Below are positions 47,601 to 55,327 of a stretch of DNA of 64,000 nucleotides, in pieces. A program made the position numbers and the translations under genes. The stretch's first letter is position 1. Every line of letters starts with the position of its first letter. A model generated the notes under the pieces. That model did not search any database. It was not told the DNA's origin and worked only from the letters and a program-made list of their open reading frames with translations. Source of the DNA: Microbacterium sp. SORGH_AS_0862 (GTDB lineage: Bacteria; Actinomycetota; Actinomycetes; Actinomycetales; Microbacteriaceae); NCBI RefSeq assembly GCF_030818795.1, contig NZ_JAUTAY010000001.1, positions 806,001 through 870,000 on the forward strand, read 5' to 3'.

Positions 47601-48493
47601 CCGCGGGAGGCGTTCGTCGCGGCCGTGCCGAGATCGATCCCCAGGTCCGTCAGATCCAGCCACGGCGTGACAGAGCCGGCGGCCGAGGGCTTGCCGTCGG
47701 CGCCGAGCACGTCGCTGACCCGGTAGAGGCCGCCGATGCCGAGCGATCCGAGCCCGCTCTGGCGCTTGTAGGTCGCGAAGGCGAACACGCTGTTGGACTG
47801 CGGCTGATAGACGACGCTCGAGACCGCACCGACCTCGCCGAAGGTCGCGAGGGTCGTGAGGTTCGCGAATCCGGCCGGCTGCGCGCCCGAGTAGCTCGCC
47901 TCGTACGGCAATGCCGTGATCGCCGCTCCGTTGATGGCTGCCGGCGAGCCGCCCTGCGCCGCCGTCGGGGCGCCCGCCCGCTGGATGGAGGTGACGATCG
48001 GCGCCTTGGCCTGGGAGTAGTCGCCGGGCTGGTTGAGGGCGAAGTCCACGCCGGACTGGCCGACCTCGGCGAACTGCACGCTCGTGCCGTTGGTGCCCGC
48101 GGCGCTCGTGCCGCTCGGCTCGTACGCGGTGGGCCAGCCGGAGAACTCGACGCGCACGTCGGAGCTCAACGCATCCGAGGCGTCGATCGCGTAGGTGCCG
48201 TCCGCCGCGGAGGTCGTCGTGCCCAGCAGCGTGCCGGCGCCGTCGACGACCCTGACCGTGACGCCCGCGAGCCCGCGGTCGTTCGCCTGCCCGGTTCCCG
48301 CGGCGTTGCCGGTGTCGAAGAAGCCGTTGCCGTTGAAGTCACGGAAGACGGTCCCGCGCACCTCGTCCTGAGGCGCGGCCGAAGCGGGTGCCGCGGCGGC
48401 GAGGCCTGCGCCGGTGAGGGCGAGCGTCCACGCCATCGCTGCGCCGAGCAGACGCCGGCGAGCGTGTCTAGGGCGGGCAAGTGCAGTGAGCAT
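41630..48493 (-). CDS. Giant sortase-anchored surface protein with SdrD-B, DUF5979-like and long tandem repeats
   Basis: 2287-aa exported protein. Layout: signal peptide to about residue 41; SdrD B-like domain (about 44-135, [13 protein letters not shown]); a propeller-like region (about 190-600) with [18 protein letters not shown]; second SdrD B-like domain (about 651-740, [17 protein letters not shown]); four DUF5979-like domains starting at about 794, 901, 1011 and 1124 ([31 protein letters not shown]); three copies of a 342-residue unit (from about 1233); then LAVTG (about 2249), a hydrophobic helix and the tail [13 protein letters not shown] fits class E sortase anchoring. The ATG at 48493 has GGAGGA 6 bases upstream. 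Probably an adhesin or cell-wall coat protein; no enzyme domain is seen. Confidence 0.88.
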   Translation of the reverse strand: MLTALARPRHARRRLLGAAMAWTLALTGAGLAAAAPASAAPQDEVRGTVFRDFNGNGFFDTGNAAGTGQANDRGLAGVTVRVVDGAGTLLGTTTSAADGTYAIDASDALSSDVRVEFSGWPTAYEPSGTSAAGTNGTSVQFAEVGQSGVDFALNQPGDYSQAKAPIVTSIQRAGAPTAAQGGSPAAINGAAITALPYEASYSGAQPAGFANLTTLATFGEVGAVSSVVYQPQSNSVFAFATYKRQSGLGSLGIGGLYRVSDVLGADGKPSAAGSVTPWLDLTDLGIDLGTAATNASRGLTSATTASHDVDGFEKAGKIGVGGVALSADGSTLFFINLHDKKLYSIDVSDPSVTPTGYTSWDLGLGDGQRPWAVTVHNGTIYVGYVDSGETASGPRPGLSAAAAGMSLHVLSTPAGAPGTWTEVLSSSLGYAKGDVALGALSTQAKRWNSWTDTWTWSGGSVSETNGGWHIYPQPILSSLYFDDEGYLNLGLLDRTAVQGGNRNWGTVSTGSYETASGGDLLIAAPNGAGFVMENNGVVGTRTAAVGATPEGPGGREFYDDRQNLGSGTYHRENTLGSVIGMRGTGEVVATTYDPLSGIRLGGLQWFNQNNGRSLSGYEQTADGGGSPSADGTFQKGGGLGAVALVAREAPVEIGNRVWFDADQDGIQDADEPSIAGVTVELRDSTGTVVATKVTAENGEYYFRSDADGFATSGSYTVTFVKPASGTMDLRGPNATSFGAVRWQDASFTKTVQGGDRAIDSDADASGQASVTIAGAGFNDHTIDAGFIANVPFTVEKDIDASGGAATDGQQFTIDLAARDFRGGSLSPPLTQNSVTLEAGEVSGTFTVPVGTRIKLSESDPKVKSYAVSGAGAADADGYHALTGTGTTLALVVTNTLFAPGTITVTKQVTGDFTLASDQLEDAVFTVAYSSAAGSGTLELKSAAWKATSLPLPYGTVVTLSEPTITGADPSVAFATPTWSAGDNGDGTATVTVGDGTDTALTLTNPSTLLTGSFSITKDVTGPGASRVPAATAFVAEYSTDGGTTWTDLAEVADGETVTGPAALPTGSTVLVREKTPPTLPDVAWGAVAFSGTGVVDNGDGTATVTIGDGTTVQVTMQNPTTPLNGQFSVTKDVTGPGTTLLDPDTTFDIDYTWSGGDGTLTVRNGETATSPALPTGTVVTVTEVAPTTGLPAGAAWGTPTLTIGGTPAANGATLTIGDATTIAVVVTNPTTVTPSVEIHKGDGNGATGAIVHEADSVTDGQVYGPDESRSVVFRVVNTGPEPLRKVALTDATVAGGAVTQLSFAFPDGSTTSADYDAATGVWTAEWANTFAPGATEWAVGDVIVGTAVLTPGVGDGAHQDVATVTAEGALSGQPVDDENGYNAFTGAIQVIKYDGNLPDPAVTDTAGDWIVPAKPLLSPAQDANTEATAVTYPVLTPQKVRWVVTNTGDTWLTDLSLVDLTQDGPAVGDDWTADLSGVGGPADYSFTRDGNWQGLLAPGASFFAEGTLTLPASTTHADQVTVVGTVVVPEADADGKPTDQPATSGGTPVTAKRDDGTPFTVTDEDPFHAKTGVGPIVDIQKGDGSGTTIAHEADTMADGEAYTPGETRTIVFRSTNTGDEPLVSVELGDVTIAGGAVVSMSWTLPDGTPLPATQDPATGAWSASWAGPWQPGDVITGTASLTLGTASEAHVDRASVDAVGQLSGIPVSDSNDYNAFTGAIQVIKYDGNKPDPAITDDAGAWVTPAKPLADAAQDANDADHAVEYPIGVAEPVRWVVTNAGTTWMTDITLTDTTDAGPAIGADWTADLSAFGGPTDYSFAESGPWRGLLPPGASFFAQGTLTLPAEQSHADTVDVAGTVVVPAVGTDGVTPNGQPLIVDGDAVRATVPDPSDPTRRVPFVLTDDDPFHARTGVGPYVDIEKGDGEGTTIANDADTMADGQNYENGETRTVVLTVTNTGDEDLHRVVLSDEHLSGARIQSLVWTLPDGSTLAATQQDSGWSARWEQTFSGDAVWRPGEVITGSATLTLDGGEPHVDRAVVEGEGVASGIPVTDRDDYNAFTSGIQVIKYDGDKVDPAVKDASGGWVVPTKPLVDDAQDANDRAHAVKYKAGSEHKVRWVVTNTGSTWLTAIDLTDATATGPDVERWTADLSAFGGPAAYDFVASGTWHGLIPPGASFFAEGTLRLGEGVTHADTVSVGGTPVVPATDGNGVPTGQPQVDGSGTPVPVTDASGAPVRLTDSDPFHAYAPESLAVTGMTLSITGAVLAALLLMTIGLMVVLVGRGRRRARA
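41760..44797 (-). repeat. Three tandem 1.03-kb repeats in the surface protein gene
   Basis: Each copy encodes a two-part unit that starts [20 protein letters not shown] or [10 protein letters not shown], contains [16 protein letters not shown] near the middle and ends [11 protein letters not shown] or a close variant. Approximate bounds are 44797-43769, 43768-42742 and 42741-41760. Copies differ throughout, so the duplication is not recent. Confidence 0.8.
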
Positions 48494-48610
48494 GACAGTC
48501 CTCCGGCGGAGTCTCGGGCGAGCGTGCGAGAACAGGGGAAGTCCCCCTCGGGCAGGGGAGCATCTTCAGGCTCTCGTTCCGACCGAGCGCGCGGCCGGGT
48601 GAGTCGGGTA

Positions 48611-48631
48611 TTTCACCCGCCCTTTCACCCG
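48611..48631. promoter_or_regulatory. Direct repeat TTTCACCCG, 12-bp period
   Basis: Two exact copies 12 bp apart. A similar pair (TTTCACCCG and CTTCACGCC, also 12 bp apart) lies at 52219-52239 beyond the other end of the island. Candidate activator or repressor site. Confidence 0.4.
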
Positions 48632-48669
48632 TATCCGATGCCAACACGGGCACCGGCGCTCTGCACGGT

Positions 48670-48675
48670 TAGTAT
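48670..48675 (+). promoter_or_regulatory. -10 box of leaderless beta-helix lipoprotein gene
   Basis: TAGTAT ends 6 bases before the ATG at 48682; no Shine-Dalgarno sequence is present. Confidence 0.55.
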
Positions 48676-48681
48676 CCGGTC

Positions 48682-49989
48682 ATGCCTGCTTCCTCGAGGG
48701 GCCGTCTCGCGGCCGCTCTCGCTGCCCTCGCCCTGGCCGCATCCGCCCTCGCCGCCTGCGCCGCCGAACCCGCGACACTCGAGACGGTCGCCGTGCCGGC
48801 GGATGCCCCCACGATCTCCGATGCCGTGGCGCGGGTCGCCGAAGGCGGGCTCATCCTCGTCTCGCCGGGCGTCTATCCCGAACAGGTGCTCGTCGACAAG
48901 CCGGGCGTGACCGTGCGCGGCCTCGATCGCAACGAGACCGTCGTCGACGGCGAGGGGCAGCGCCCCTACGGGATCGTCGCGATCGCCGACGGCATCAGCG
49001 TCGAGAACCTGACGGTGACGGGAGCGACCTTCTACGGCGTGCTCGTCACGGGACTCCACGACGAGAACGGGCCCACGGCGCACGGCGGCGGCGGATACAC
49101 GCACCTGGACCCGGAGAAGTTCCCCCCGGTGCAGCGCTTCTCGATCGATCACGTCACGGCCTACAACAACGGCCTGTACGGTCTGTACGCCTTCGACGCC
49201 CAGCACGGCGTCATCTCGAACTCTTACGCGTCCGGCTCCGCCGACAGCGGGATCTACGTCGGACAGTGCCGCGACTGCGACATCACCGTCAGAGACAACA
49301 TCGCCGAGAACAACGCCGTCGGCTTCGAGAACGCGAACGCCTCCGACAGCGTGTACATCGTCGGCAACCGCTTCAGCCGCAACCGTGTCGGCCTGACACT
49401 GATCTCCAATTACCAGGAAGCCTTCGTCCCGCAGTCGGGCAACACGGTCGTCGGCAACCTCGTCTCGGACAACGTCGAACCCACGTCCCCCGTGCAGGCC
49501 GACGGCGGGTTCGGGATCGGGATCGGCATCAGCGGCGGCACGAACAACGACATCCGCGACAACCGCATCGTCGGCAACGCCCGGGCCGGGGTCCTCCTGG
49601 CGGGCACCGAGGACCTGCGGGCGCAGGGCAATGTCTTCACCGGCAACGCCTTCGAGGGCAACGGCGTCGACACCGCCAACGTCTCGGGCCCGCGGGCGCC
49701 CGCACAGGGCAACTGCGTCGACCCGGACGCCACCACGGTGCTGCCGGACACCCTCGCCGCGGACTGCGCGAGCGGGGTGGACCAGCCCGCCGCCACCTCG
49801 GCTGAGCTGCCCGCATCCGTCGCACCGCCGGGCGTCAGCTTCCGCGCGGTGCCGCCGCCGCCACCGCAGCCGCAGCTTCCCGACCCCGAGGCGCCCGCAC
49901 GCTCGCTCCCCGCCTCCGTCGGCGCTCCCGACCTCAGCCGCTACGCGCTTCCGGCGGCCGATCTGCTCGCCGCCGGGGCTCGCGGATGA
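48682..49989 (+). CDS. Right-handed parallel beta-helix lipoprotein (NosD/PbH1-like)
   Basis: 435-aa lipoprotein. Signal peptide with lipobox LAAC (ALALAASALAACAAE), then about a dozen parallel beta-helix coils: PTISDAVARVAEGGLILVSPG, GISVENLTVTGATFYGVLVT, HGVISNSYASGSADSGIYVG, CDITVRDNIAENNAVGFENA, NDIRDNRIVGNARAGVLLAG. Folds of this kind bind or cleave polysaccharide, or serve in metal-centre maturation (NosD). Paired cysteines (GQCRDCD) occur mid-helix and another pair lies near the C-terminus (NCVDP, DCAS). The Pro-rich tail (VPPPPPQPQLPDPEAP) may span the wall. First gene of a coupled operon with the lipoprotein and peroxidase downstream. Confidence 0.85.
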   Translation: MPASSRGRLAAALAALALAASALAACAAEPATLETVAVPADAPTISDAVARVAEGGLILVSPGVYPEQVLVDKPGVTVRGLDRNETVVDGEGQRPYGIVAIADGISVENLTVTGATFYGVLVTGLHDENGPTAHGGGGYTHLDPEKFPPVQRFSIDHVTAYNNGLYGLYAFDAQHGVISNSYASGSADSGIYVGQCRDCDITVRDNIAENNAVGFENANASDSVYIVGNRFSRNRVGLTLISNYQEAFVPQSGNTVVGNLVSDNVEPTSPVQADGGFGIGIGISGGTNNDIRDNRIVGNARAGVLLAGTEDLRAQGNVFTGNAFEGNGVDTANVSGPRAPAQGNCVDPDATTVLPDTLAADCASGVDQPAATSAELPASVAPPGVSFRAVPPPPPQPQLPDPEAPARSLPASVGAPDLSRYALPAADLLAAGARG

Positions 49990-50762
49990 GACGCCGCCTC
50001 GCGGCCGCGCTCGCGGTCGCCGCCGTCGCGATCGCGACCCTGACCGGGTGCGCCGCCGCGTCGTCCGAGGAGTTCGCCGCCGGCGATGCACGTCCCCTCA
50101 CGAGCGAGGAGGCGCAGGATCTCGCGACGATGCGGCTGCGCAACCAGGACACCGGCGCTCGCGCGATCTCGTTCTCGCTCACCGAGAAGGGCAGCGAGGC
50201 GCGCTTCGACGGCTGGTACGACTACGCGACGGCGATCGGCTACGGCCGGTGGCAGAGCGCCGATCCGCAACTGCTGGTGTGGAACACGCAGGTCGCGGGC
50301 ACGCATCCGGTTTCGGCCGCGACGCCGTCCGGCGACGACGGCCCCGCGCCGCTGCCCATCCCCGACGCCGATCAACTCGACACGGCGTGGGCGGGAGGGG
50401 CACTGGATCCCAGCGGTTCCCGCCGCGACGCCCTCCTGTCGGTCATCGCGCAGCTCGGCGCCGATCGCCCGGACAACCCGCTGCTGCTGCAGCAGGGCGG
50501 AGCGCTCTGGCTCGGCACGCGAGAGGTCGACGGTGAGACGCTGACGGTCTACGCGGGACCCGAGAGCGATCAGGTCGCCGCGACACCCGCCGCCGACCCC
50601 GCCGCAGCCACCGTCCGCTACTGGCTCGACAGCACGTCACTCCTGCGCCGGCTCGATGTGCGCCTCGGTGGAGCCACGGAGTGGACGACCGTCACGTTCG
50701 CGGATGCCGACGGCGTCTCGCTCCCCGACGTGTTCACCGCGGCGGCGGGAACGACGCCGTGA
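49986..50762 (+). CDS. Lipoprotein of unknown function
   Basis: 258-aa predicted lipoprotein (RRRLAAALAVAAVAIATLTGCAA, lipobox LTGC; written as a landmark). The mature domain (AISFSLTEKGSEARFDGWYD ... YWLDSTSLLRRLDVRLGGAT) resembles the LppX/LprG-type pattern of a beta-sheet lipoprotein but I cannot assign a family. The ATG at 49986 overlaps the stop of the beta-helix gene (ATGA), and its own stop overlaps the peroxidase start (GTGA). Its strict coupling suggests the three products work together outside the membrane. Confidence 0.7.
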   Translation: MRRRLAAALAVAAVAIATLTGCAAASSEEFAAGDARPLTSEEAQDLATMRLRNQDTGARAISFSLTEKGSEARFDGWYDYATAIGYGRWQSADPQLLVWNTQVAGTHPVSAATPSGDDGPAPLPIPDADQLDTAWAGGALDPSGSRRDALLSVIAQLGADRPDNPLLLQQGGALWLGTREVDGETLTVYAGPESDQVAATPAADPAAATVRYWLDSTSLLRRLDVRLGGATEWTTVTFADADGVSLPDVFTAAAGTTP

Positions 50763-51943
50763 GCGAGACACCCGCATCCGGGATCAGCCGGCGCGCACTG
50801 CTGCTGGGCGGCGGCATCGGAATCGGCGGCGCGGCACTCGGCGCCGCGGGTGGGTGGGCGCTCGCGCAGAGCGCGGCGCCCGTTCCCGATGCTGCTCCGA
50901 CGGCCGGAACCGCGACCGTTCCCTCGCGGGGGCGCACGCAGGCGGGCATCGCTCGTCCGGCCACGCCGCAGCGCAACGGACTGGTGGTCGTCGCCGACAC
51001 CCCCGAGATCACCACGGCGGACGGAGTGCTCGCGATGCTGGCATCGCTCGGCGACCGCATCGACGCTCTCACCGATCCCGCAGCCACCGAGCGCGTCGTG
51101 CTGCCGGACGGCCCCGGCGACCTGACGATCACGGTCGGCATCGGTCCTCGACTGGTCGCCGCGATCGACACGTCGCTCCCGGGAGCGGCGACGCTCCCGC
51201 GCTTCGCGAGCGACGCGTCACTGTCCGATGACATGCGCGGCGGGGACCTGCTGATCTCGGCCTATGCGTCGGATGCGGGTGCGCTGCACGCGAGCATCGC
51301 CGATGTCCTCGCCGCCGCAGGTGGCGCCGTCCGCCGGTGGACGCAGCCTTGCGTCCGAGGCGCCGGCGAGGGCACCATCGTGCGCAATCCGCTCGGGTAC
51401 CACGACGGGATCATCGTGCCGCACACAGGCGACGAGCTCGACGAGAACGTCTGGATCGCCGACGGCCCGGCAGCCGGAGGGACGATCGCGGTCATCCGGC
51501 GCCTCCGACTCGACACCGCCGGGTTCGGCGCACTGCCGGGCGAGCGGCAGGATGCGGTCGTCGGCCGCGTGCGCGCCACGGGCGATCCCCTGTCCGGCGG
51601 TGGCCCCACGGCCGAGGCGGACCTGACGGCGAAGAGCCCGGACGGCAGCTATCTCGTGCCGTCGCGCTCGCACGTGCGCGCGGCCCACCCCTCGTTCACG
51701 GGCAGCCGGCTCATGCTCCGGCGCGGGTACGCGTACAGCAATGCCGCAGGCCCCGGACAGGAGCCCGACGACGGCCTGCTGTTCATGTGCTTCCAGCGGG
51801 AGCTCGACGACTTCGTGCGCACTCAGCATCGCCTCGACGAGACGGACGACCTGATGACGTTCGCCACGCCGACCGCATCCGCGTCGTTCCTCATCGTTCC
51901 GGGGCGGACGGACGGCGCCCTCGGCGCGAGCCTCGGTCGCTGA
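50759..51943 (+). CDS. Tat-exported Dyp-type peroxidase
   Basis: 394-aa heme peroxidase of the DyP superfamily, EfeB-like. The twin-arginine signal is ISRRALLLGGGIGIGGAALG (about residues 9-28), so it is exported folded with heme. The catalytic GxxDG motif appears as NPLGYHDGIIVP (about 215) and the proximal heme-ligand region as SRSHVRAAHPSF with LMLRRGYAYSNA downstream. The C-terminal GLLFMCFQRELDDFVRTQ is standard. The usual EfeU/EfeO iron-uptake partners are absent; instead it is coupled to a beta-helix lipoprotein and another lipoprotein. The substrate is unknown. Confidence 0.88.
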   Translation: MSETPASGISRRALLLGGGIGIGGAALGAAGGWALAQSAAPVPDAAPTAGTATVPSRGRTQAGIARPATPQRNGLVVVADTPEITTADGVLAMLASLGDRIDALTDPAATERVVLPDGPGDLTITVGIGPRLVAAIDTSLPGAATLPRFASDASLSDDMRGGDLLISAYASDAGALHASIADVLAAAGGAVRRWTQPCVRGAGEGTIVRNPLGYHDGIIVPHTGDELDENVWIADGPAAGGTIAVIRRLRLDTAGFGALPGERQDAVVGRVRATGDPLSGGGPTAEADLTAKSPDGSYLVPSRSHVRAAHPSFTGSRLMLRRGYAYSNAAGPGQEPDDGLLFMCFQRELDDFVRTQHRLDETDDLMTFATPTASASFLIVPGRTDGALGASLGR

Positions 51944-51968
51944 GAGTCCGGGCCTGGGTCGCTGAGCG

Positions 51969-52089
51969 TCAGAGCGGAAGGGTGCCGCGCATGACGGCGA
52001 TCGCGCAGAGCAGGACGCTCGCCGCGAGGACGAGGGAGGGTCAGACCGAGCATGGCCAGGCGCACAGCGGCGCGGGAGGAGCGGGGCAT
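51969..52089 (-). pseudogene. 39-codon single-helix membrane peptide, frame interrupted
   Basis: A small gene with GGAGG 5 bases before the ATG at 52089. With one G removed from the run at 52034-52036 it reads MPRSSRAAVRLAMLGLTLLV, continues LAASVLLCAIAVMRG and ends TLPL then stop at 51969: a basic N-terminus plus one hydrophobic helix. As sequenced the frame runs on as low-complexity Arg/Pro sequence. It is convergent with the Dyp peroxidase gene. Function unknown. Confidence 0.5.
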
Positions 52090-52218
52090 GGGGGCCTCCG
52101 GGCGGTGAGGGTGCGGCGCTATCGGAGACCGACGGCCGAGCGTCGATGTCCGACAGACGGGATCGGGTGAACAGACGCTCACCTCGGCGCACGGTGCCGC
52201 GAACACCCCGACGCCGGG

Positions 52219-52239
52219 TTTCACCCGTGGCTTCACGCC
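52219..52239. promoter_or_regulatory. Direct repeat TTTCACCCG / CTTCACGCC, 12-bp period
   Basis: Same word and spacing as the pair at 48611-48631; here it lies between the small membrane-peptide gene and the end of the CPBP protease gene. Confidence 0.35.
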
Positions 52240-52246
52240 GGCCCGT

Positions 52247-53194
52247 TCAGGCCGCGACGATCCCCCCGTTCAGACCCGCGAGGGTGCCGACGACGGCGAG
52301 CGCGACGAACGAGCCGTTGAAGACGATGTGGGCGACGAGCGCCGCCCAGAATCTGCCGGTCACCAGCACCAGCACGGACGTTGCGAGTCCGAACAGCGCG
52401 ATGGATGCGGCGCCGGCCGCGCCGTCGGACAGCGATCCGGTGAACTGGTGGAGCAGCAGGAAGATCCCCGTGCTGATCAGGGCCGCCCCCGCGCCGGCGA
52501 CCGACGGCGAGCGCGTGAGGCGACGGAACACGGTGTACAGCGCGACCAGCAAGAACCCGCGGAAGAAGAACTCCTCCACGACGGGCGAGATGACGACGGG
52601 CACGACGGCGTCGACGAGCCAGTCCACACCCGAGAGACCGCCGTTGGTCGTGGACAGCGCAGGCCAGAGCGCGGTGCCGCGCTCCGCCTGCTCGAACCAG
52701 CCGCTGATGACGCGCAGGCCGAGTCCGAGGATCAGCCCGAAGAGCAGGTCCGTCGCGCGGAAGCGCAGGAGACCCCGCGGCACCGAGCGGGAGTACGCGA
52801 TCACGACGGGCACGATCATCGAGGCCCAGAGCACGATGCTGCCGACCCACCCGCCCAGCGTTCCGCCGATCAGCGTCGACGCCGCCGTCGCGATCAGTAG
52901 ACCGGCGCCGAGCCCCATGAGCGCGCCGCCCACCAGCAGCCAGCTCCACCGCTGTGTCGTGCTGCCGCCCTGCAGCCAGACACGCGGTGCGCGTGGACGC
53001 CGCCGGCGGGGACGACGCTCGGGTTCCGGCTGCTCGTCGATCTCCGCCTCGACGAGACCGAGGTTCCCGAATCGCCCCACGCCCTCCGCCGCATCCCGGC
53101 GGTGAGCGGTCCAGGCTCCGTCCGAGGCGCGCTCGAAGCGCGAGGAACGATAGGCGCCGGACTCGCCGCGGTCGGGCTCGGTAGGATCGCTCAC
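52247..53194 (-). CDS. CPBP-family intramembrane metalloprotease (CAAX protease-like)
   Basis: 315-aa membrane protein with eight or so helices after a charged cytoplasmic N-terminus (RFERASDGAWTAHRRDAAEG). The protease motifs are present: EEFFFRGFLL (motif 1, glutamates, about 215), LHQFTGSLSDG (motif 2 His) and HIVFNGSFVAL (motif 3). Bacterial members process prenylated or peptide substrates or give bacteriocin immunity; which applies here is unknown. The GTG at 53194 is 7 bases after TAACCT. Confidence 0.87.
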   Translation of the reverse strand: MSDPTEPDRGESGAYRSSRFERASDGAWTAHRRDAAEGVGRFGNLGLVEAEIDEQPEPERRPRRRRPRAPRVWLQGGSTTQRWSWLLVGGALMGLGAGLLIATAASTLIGGTLGGWVGSIVLWASMIVPVVIAYSRSVPRGLLRFRATDLLFGLILGLGLRVISGWFEQAERGTALWPALSTTNGGLSGVDWLVDAVVPVVISPVVEEFFFRGFLLVALYTVFRRLTRSPSVAGAGAALISTGIFLLLHQFTGSLSDGAAGAASIALFGLATSVLVLVTGRFWAALVAHIVFNGSFVALAVVGTLAGLNGGIVAA

Positions 53195-53201
53195 AGGAGC
53201 C

Positions 53202-53207
53202 AGGTTA
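53202..53207 (-). promoter_or_regulatory. -10 box of leaderless CPBP protease gene
   Basis: TAACCT on the minus strand, 7 bases before the GTG at 53194. Confidence 0.45.
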
Positions 53208-53241
53208 CCGGGCAGGGCCCGGCGGACAGGAGACACCCGCG

Positions 53242-53838
53242 ATGCTCGAGGTTCTGACGGTGTGCACCGGCAACATCTGCCGCTCGCCGTTCGCCGAGGT
53301 GATCCTCCGCGACGAACTGGGCCGGGTGGGCGTCACGGCCGCGAGCGCCGGAGTGAAGGCACTCGTCGACCAGCCCATGACGCCCGAGGCGGCGGCGCTC
53401 GCGCAGGCGTACGGCGTTCCGCAGGATCTGATCGGTGCGCATCGCGCGCGCTGGCTGAACGAGAGCCATCTGCGCACCCCCGCACTCGTGCTGGCGATGA
53501 CGCGGGAGCACCGCAGAGCGGCGGTGGAGCTCGCTCCCGCGGCGACCCGGCGCACCTTCACCGTGCGCGAGCTCGCTCGCCTGGCCGCGCACGTGTCGGA
53601 CGACGATGCCCGCTCGGTGGCCGGCGCGGCGGGCTCCGATCCGCGCGCCCGGCTGGATGCGTTGCTCGGACACCTCGTTTCGGTGCGCGGCGAGATCGAC
53701 ACTCCGGCCGATCCCTCGCTCGACGACGTCGTCGATCCGTACCGGCGGGAGTGGGAGGTGTACGAGCAGATGGCGTCCGAACTGATGCCTGCGCTGGGCG
53801 AGACGGTACGGCTTCTCGCGGTCGCCGTGCGTCCATGA
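53242..53838 (+). CDS. Low-molecular-weight protein-tyrosine-phosphatase family protein
   Basis: 198-aa phosphatase. The catalytic P-loop VCTGNICRSPFAEVIL (C-x5-R-S) is at residues 8-15 and the general-acid Asp lies in DDVVDPYRREWEVYE (about 160-175). It is about 45 residues longer than the minimal enzyme, with an insert after ELARLAAHVSDDDARS. Substrates could be tyrosine-phosphorylated proteins or arsenate. The ATG at 53242 has AGGAGA upstream. It is divergent from the CPBP protease. Confidence 0.88.
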   Translation: MLEVLTVCTGNICRSPFAEVILRDELGRVGVTAASAGVKALVDQPMTPEAAALAQAYGVPQDLIGAHRARWLNESHLRTPALVLAMTREHRRAAVELAPAATRRTFTVRELARLAAHVSDDDARSVAGAAGSDPRARLDALLGHLVSVRGEIDTPADPSLDDVVDPYRREWEVYEQMASELMPALGETVRLLAVAVRP

Positions 53839-53942
53839 CGCCTCATTAGAGTTTTCAACCGATTGCGTCAAGTGCTCTGCGCCAACTCCCAGAGTTCTGC
53901 CAGAGTGGTGCGGTCAACCCGTCTCGAGCAAAAGGACTCCTC

Positions 53943-54203
53943 ATGACTCAGCAGCCCGCTCCCGGCGTCGACTACCCGGGCAAGACTCTCGGGGTCGTCG
54001 GCCTGGTCGTCGCGATCTTCTTCAACGTCATCGGCCTCATCATCTCCGCCATCGCCTTCAACCAGTCGAAGAAGGCCGGCTACAAGAACACCCCCGCCCT
54101 CGTCGGGATCATCATCGGGGCCGTGCTCTTCGGCCTGGGCGTCATCCTCTGGATCGTCGCCATCGCCGCCGGCGTCGCCGCGGTGAACATGAACAGCTAC
54201 TGA
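53943..54203 (+). CDS. Small DUF4190-type membrane protein
   Basis: 86 aa with two hydrophobic hairpin helices: LGVVGLVVAIFFNVIGLIIS and ALVGIIIGAVLFGLGVILWI, joined by a polar FNQSKKAGYKN loop, the DUF4190 pattern. AAAGGA lies upstream of the ATG. It is a single-gene unit with its own terminator. Function unknown. Confidence 0.8.
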   Translation: MTQQPAPGVDYPGKTLGVVGLVVAIFFNVIGLIISAIAFNQSKKAGYKNTPALVGIIIGAVLFGLGVILWIVAIAAGVAAVNMNSY

Positions 54204-54215
54204 GACCCCGCAACG

Positions 54216-54249
54216 CGAGGGGCCGCATCCTTTCGGATGCGGCCCCTCG
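54216..54249 (+). terminator. Terminator of the small DUF4190 gene
   Basis: 15-bp perfect arms CGAGGGGCCGCATCC / GGATGCGGCCCCTCG with loop TTTC, followed by a T-containing stretch. Confidence 0.85.
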
Positions 54250-54499
54250 TCGTTTCTCGTGCCCTGCCGACGGCCCTCGCATCCAGCGTTCTTTATTCAC
54301 GGTCTGCGACGCGGATTCCCCGCGGCGAAAGGGAGTTGAGTAGGGCACGTGGACGCAGAGAGTGCGACACGGGTGCCGGTGGAGACAGACCCCTGCGGTG
54401 GGTTGGCGGTCTCTCCCCCCGACACAGCTTCCGTGTCGTGACGTGTTCGTCGGTACCCGCACAAGCGCAGACGTCGGGTCCGGTCACGCTCTGCACCCG

Positions 54500-54548
54500 C
54501 ACTCGGACCGCTGCGTCGCGTCTCGACGCCGCCGCAGCGGTCCGAGTG
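54500..54548 (-). terminator. Hairpin downstream of the flavin reductase gene
   Basis: 16-bp perfect arms CACTCGGACCGCTGCG / CGCAGCGGTCCGAGTG with a 17-base loop, about 95 bases after the flavin reductase stop. Confidence 0.6.
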
Positions 54549-54642
54549 GTTCGATGTCGAGCCGGTCGTGTCGCGGTGGGGCGGGCGGGGCTCGGGATGC
54601 CGATCGCCCCCTCACCGCGAGACGACCGGCCCGCGGACGGCG

Positions 54643-55197
54643 TCAGGATGCGGCCAGGCTCCCCACGCCTCCGTCGTGGTAGACGAGCGGCGCCGTGCCG
54701 CGATGACTCGATCCGCCGAGCACCTCCAGCACGACGAGTCGATGATCGCCCAGGGGCTCGTCGCTGTGCACGCGGCACTCGAGCCACATCCGCGCGCCGT
54801 CGATGAGAATGGCGCCGCCGTCGGTCTGCGCGGTGACGAGGCCGGCGAACCGGTCCCCCGACCGCGACGCGAGCGTGCGCACCGCTGCCGCGTTCTCCTC
54901 ACCGAGCACCGAGACACCGATACGTGCCGCGCCGGCGATCAGCGGCCAGGTGCGAGAGGACTGTTGCGCGGAGAAGAGCACGAGCGGCGGGTCGAACGAG
55001 ATGCCGAGGGCGAACGAGGTCGCCACCATCGCCTGCGGCCCCTCCGAGGTGAGCGCGCAGATCGCCGCGATCCCGGTGGGATGCTGCGCGAACATGTCGC
55101 GTACCGCATCCGCGTCCTTGGGGGCGGCGGGCAGGACGGTACGGGCGATCCCGTCGGGTCCGGGGACGATCTGCGCCCACGGGTGGTTCCAGGTCAT
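54643..55197 (-). CDS. Flavin reductase-like FMN-binding protein
   Basis: 184-aa protein of the flavin reductase-like split-barrel family (HpaC/RutF type). AQHPTGIAAICALTSEGPQAMVATSFALGISFDPPLVLFSAQQSSRTWPLI carries the FMN-binding pattern, followed by GVSVLGEEN, RFAGLVTAQTDGGAILIDGA and LEVLGGSSHRGTAPLVYHDGG (landmarks). Such enzymes supply FMNH2 to a monooxygenase; no partner is adjacent. The ATG at 55197 has AGGAGA 7 bases upstream. Confidence 0.87.
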   Translation of the reverse strand: MTWNHPWAQIVPGPDGIARTVLPAAPKDADAVRDMFAQHPTGIAAICALTSEGPQAMVATSFALGISFDPPLVLFSAQQSSRTWPLIAGAARIGVSVLGEENAAAVRTLASRSGDRFAGLVTAQTDGGAILIDGARMWLECRVHSDEPLGDHRLVVLEVLGGSSHRGTAPLVYHDGGVGSLAAS

Positions 55198-55327
55198 TGC
55201 GGCTCTCCTTCGCACCCGTCCAGCGCAGTCCGCGGGTGCACAGCCACGCTACGAAGCCGGTGTTACGCGGGCTTTACGCGGGAGTGAAGATGCCTGACGG
55301 CGATCAACCGATTACCGAGAGCTATCG

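Larger units (their letters stand above)
48494..48681. other. Divergent promoter region between surface protein and beta-helix lipoprotein genes
   Basis: 188 bp containing a direct repeat TTTCACCCG (48611-48619 and 48623-48631) and the leaderless -10 of the rightward gene. The leftward gene has an ordinary ribosome-binding site and a leader. Confidence 0.5.
54204..54642. other. Intergenic region with two hairpins
   Basis: 439 bp between convergent genes. It contains a terminator for each side (54216 and 54500). Open frames in it have no family features or ribosome-binding sites, and I find no tRNA cloverleaf. Confidence 0.5.

Noticed and set aside
40631..48910. A 2759-codon open frame on the + strand
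   Set aside because: Opposite to the MalT-like regulator and the giant surface protein; composition is that of an antisense shadow. The minus-strand frame has signal peptide, domains, repeats and a sortase signal.
54290..54460. Possible tRNA or small RNA gene
   Set aside because: Several short stems can be drawn, but no cloverleaf, T-loop (GGTTCGA-like) or CCA-adjacent acceptor could be assembled.
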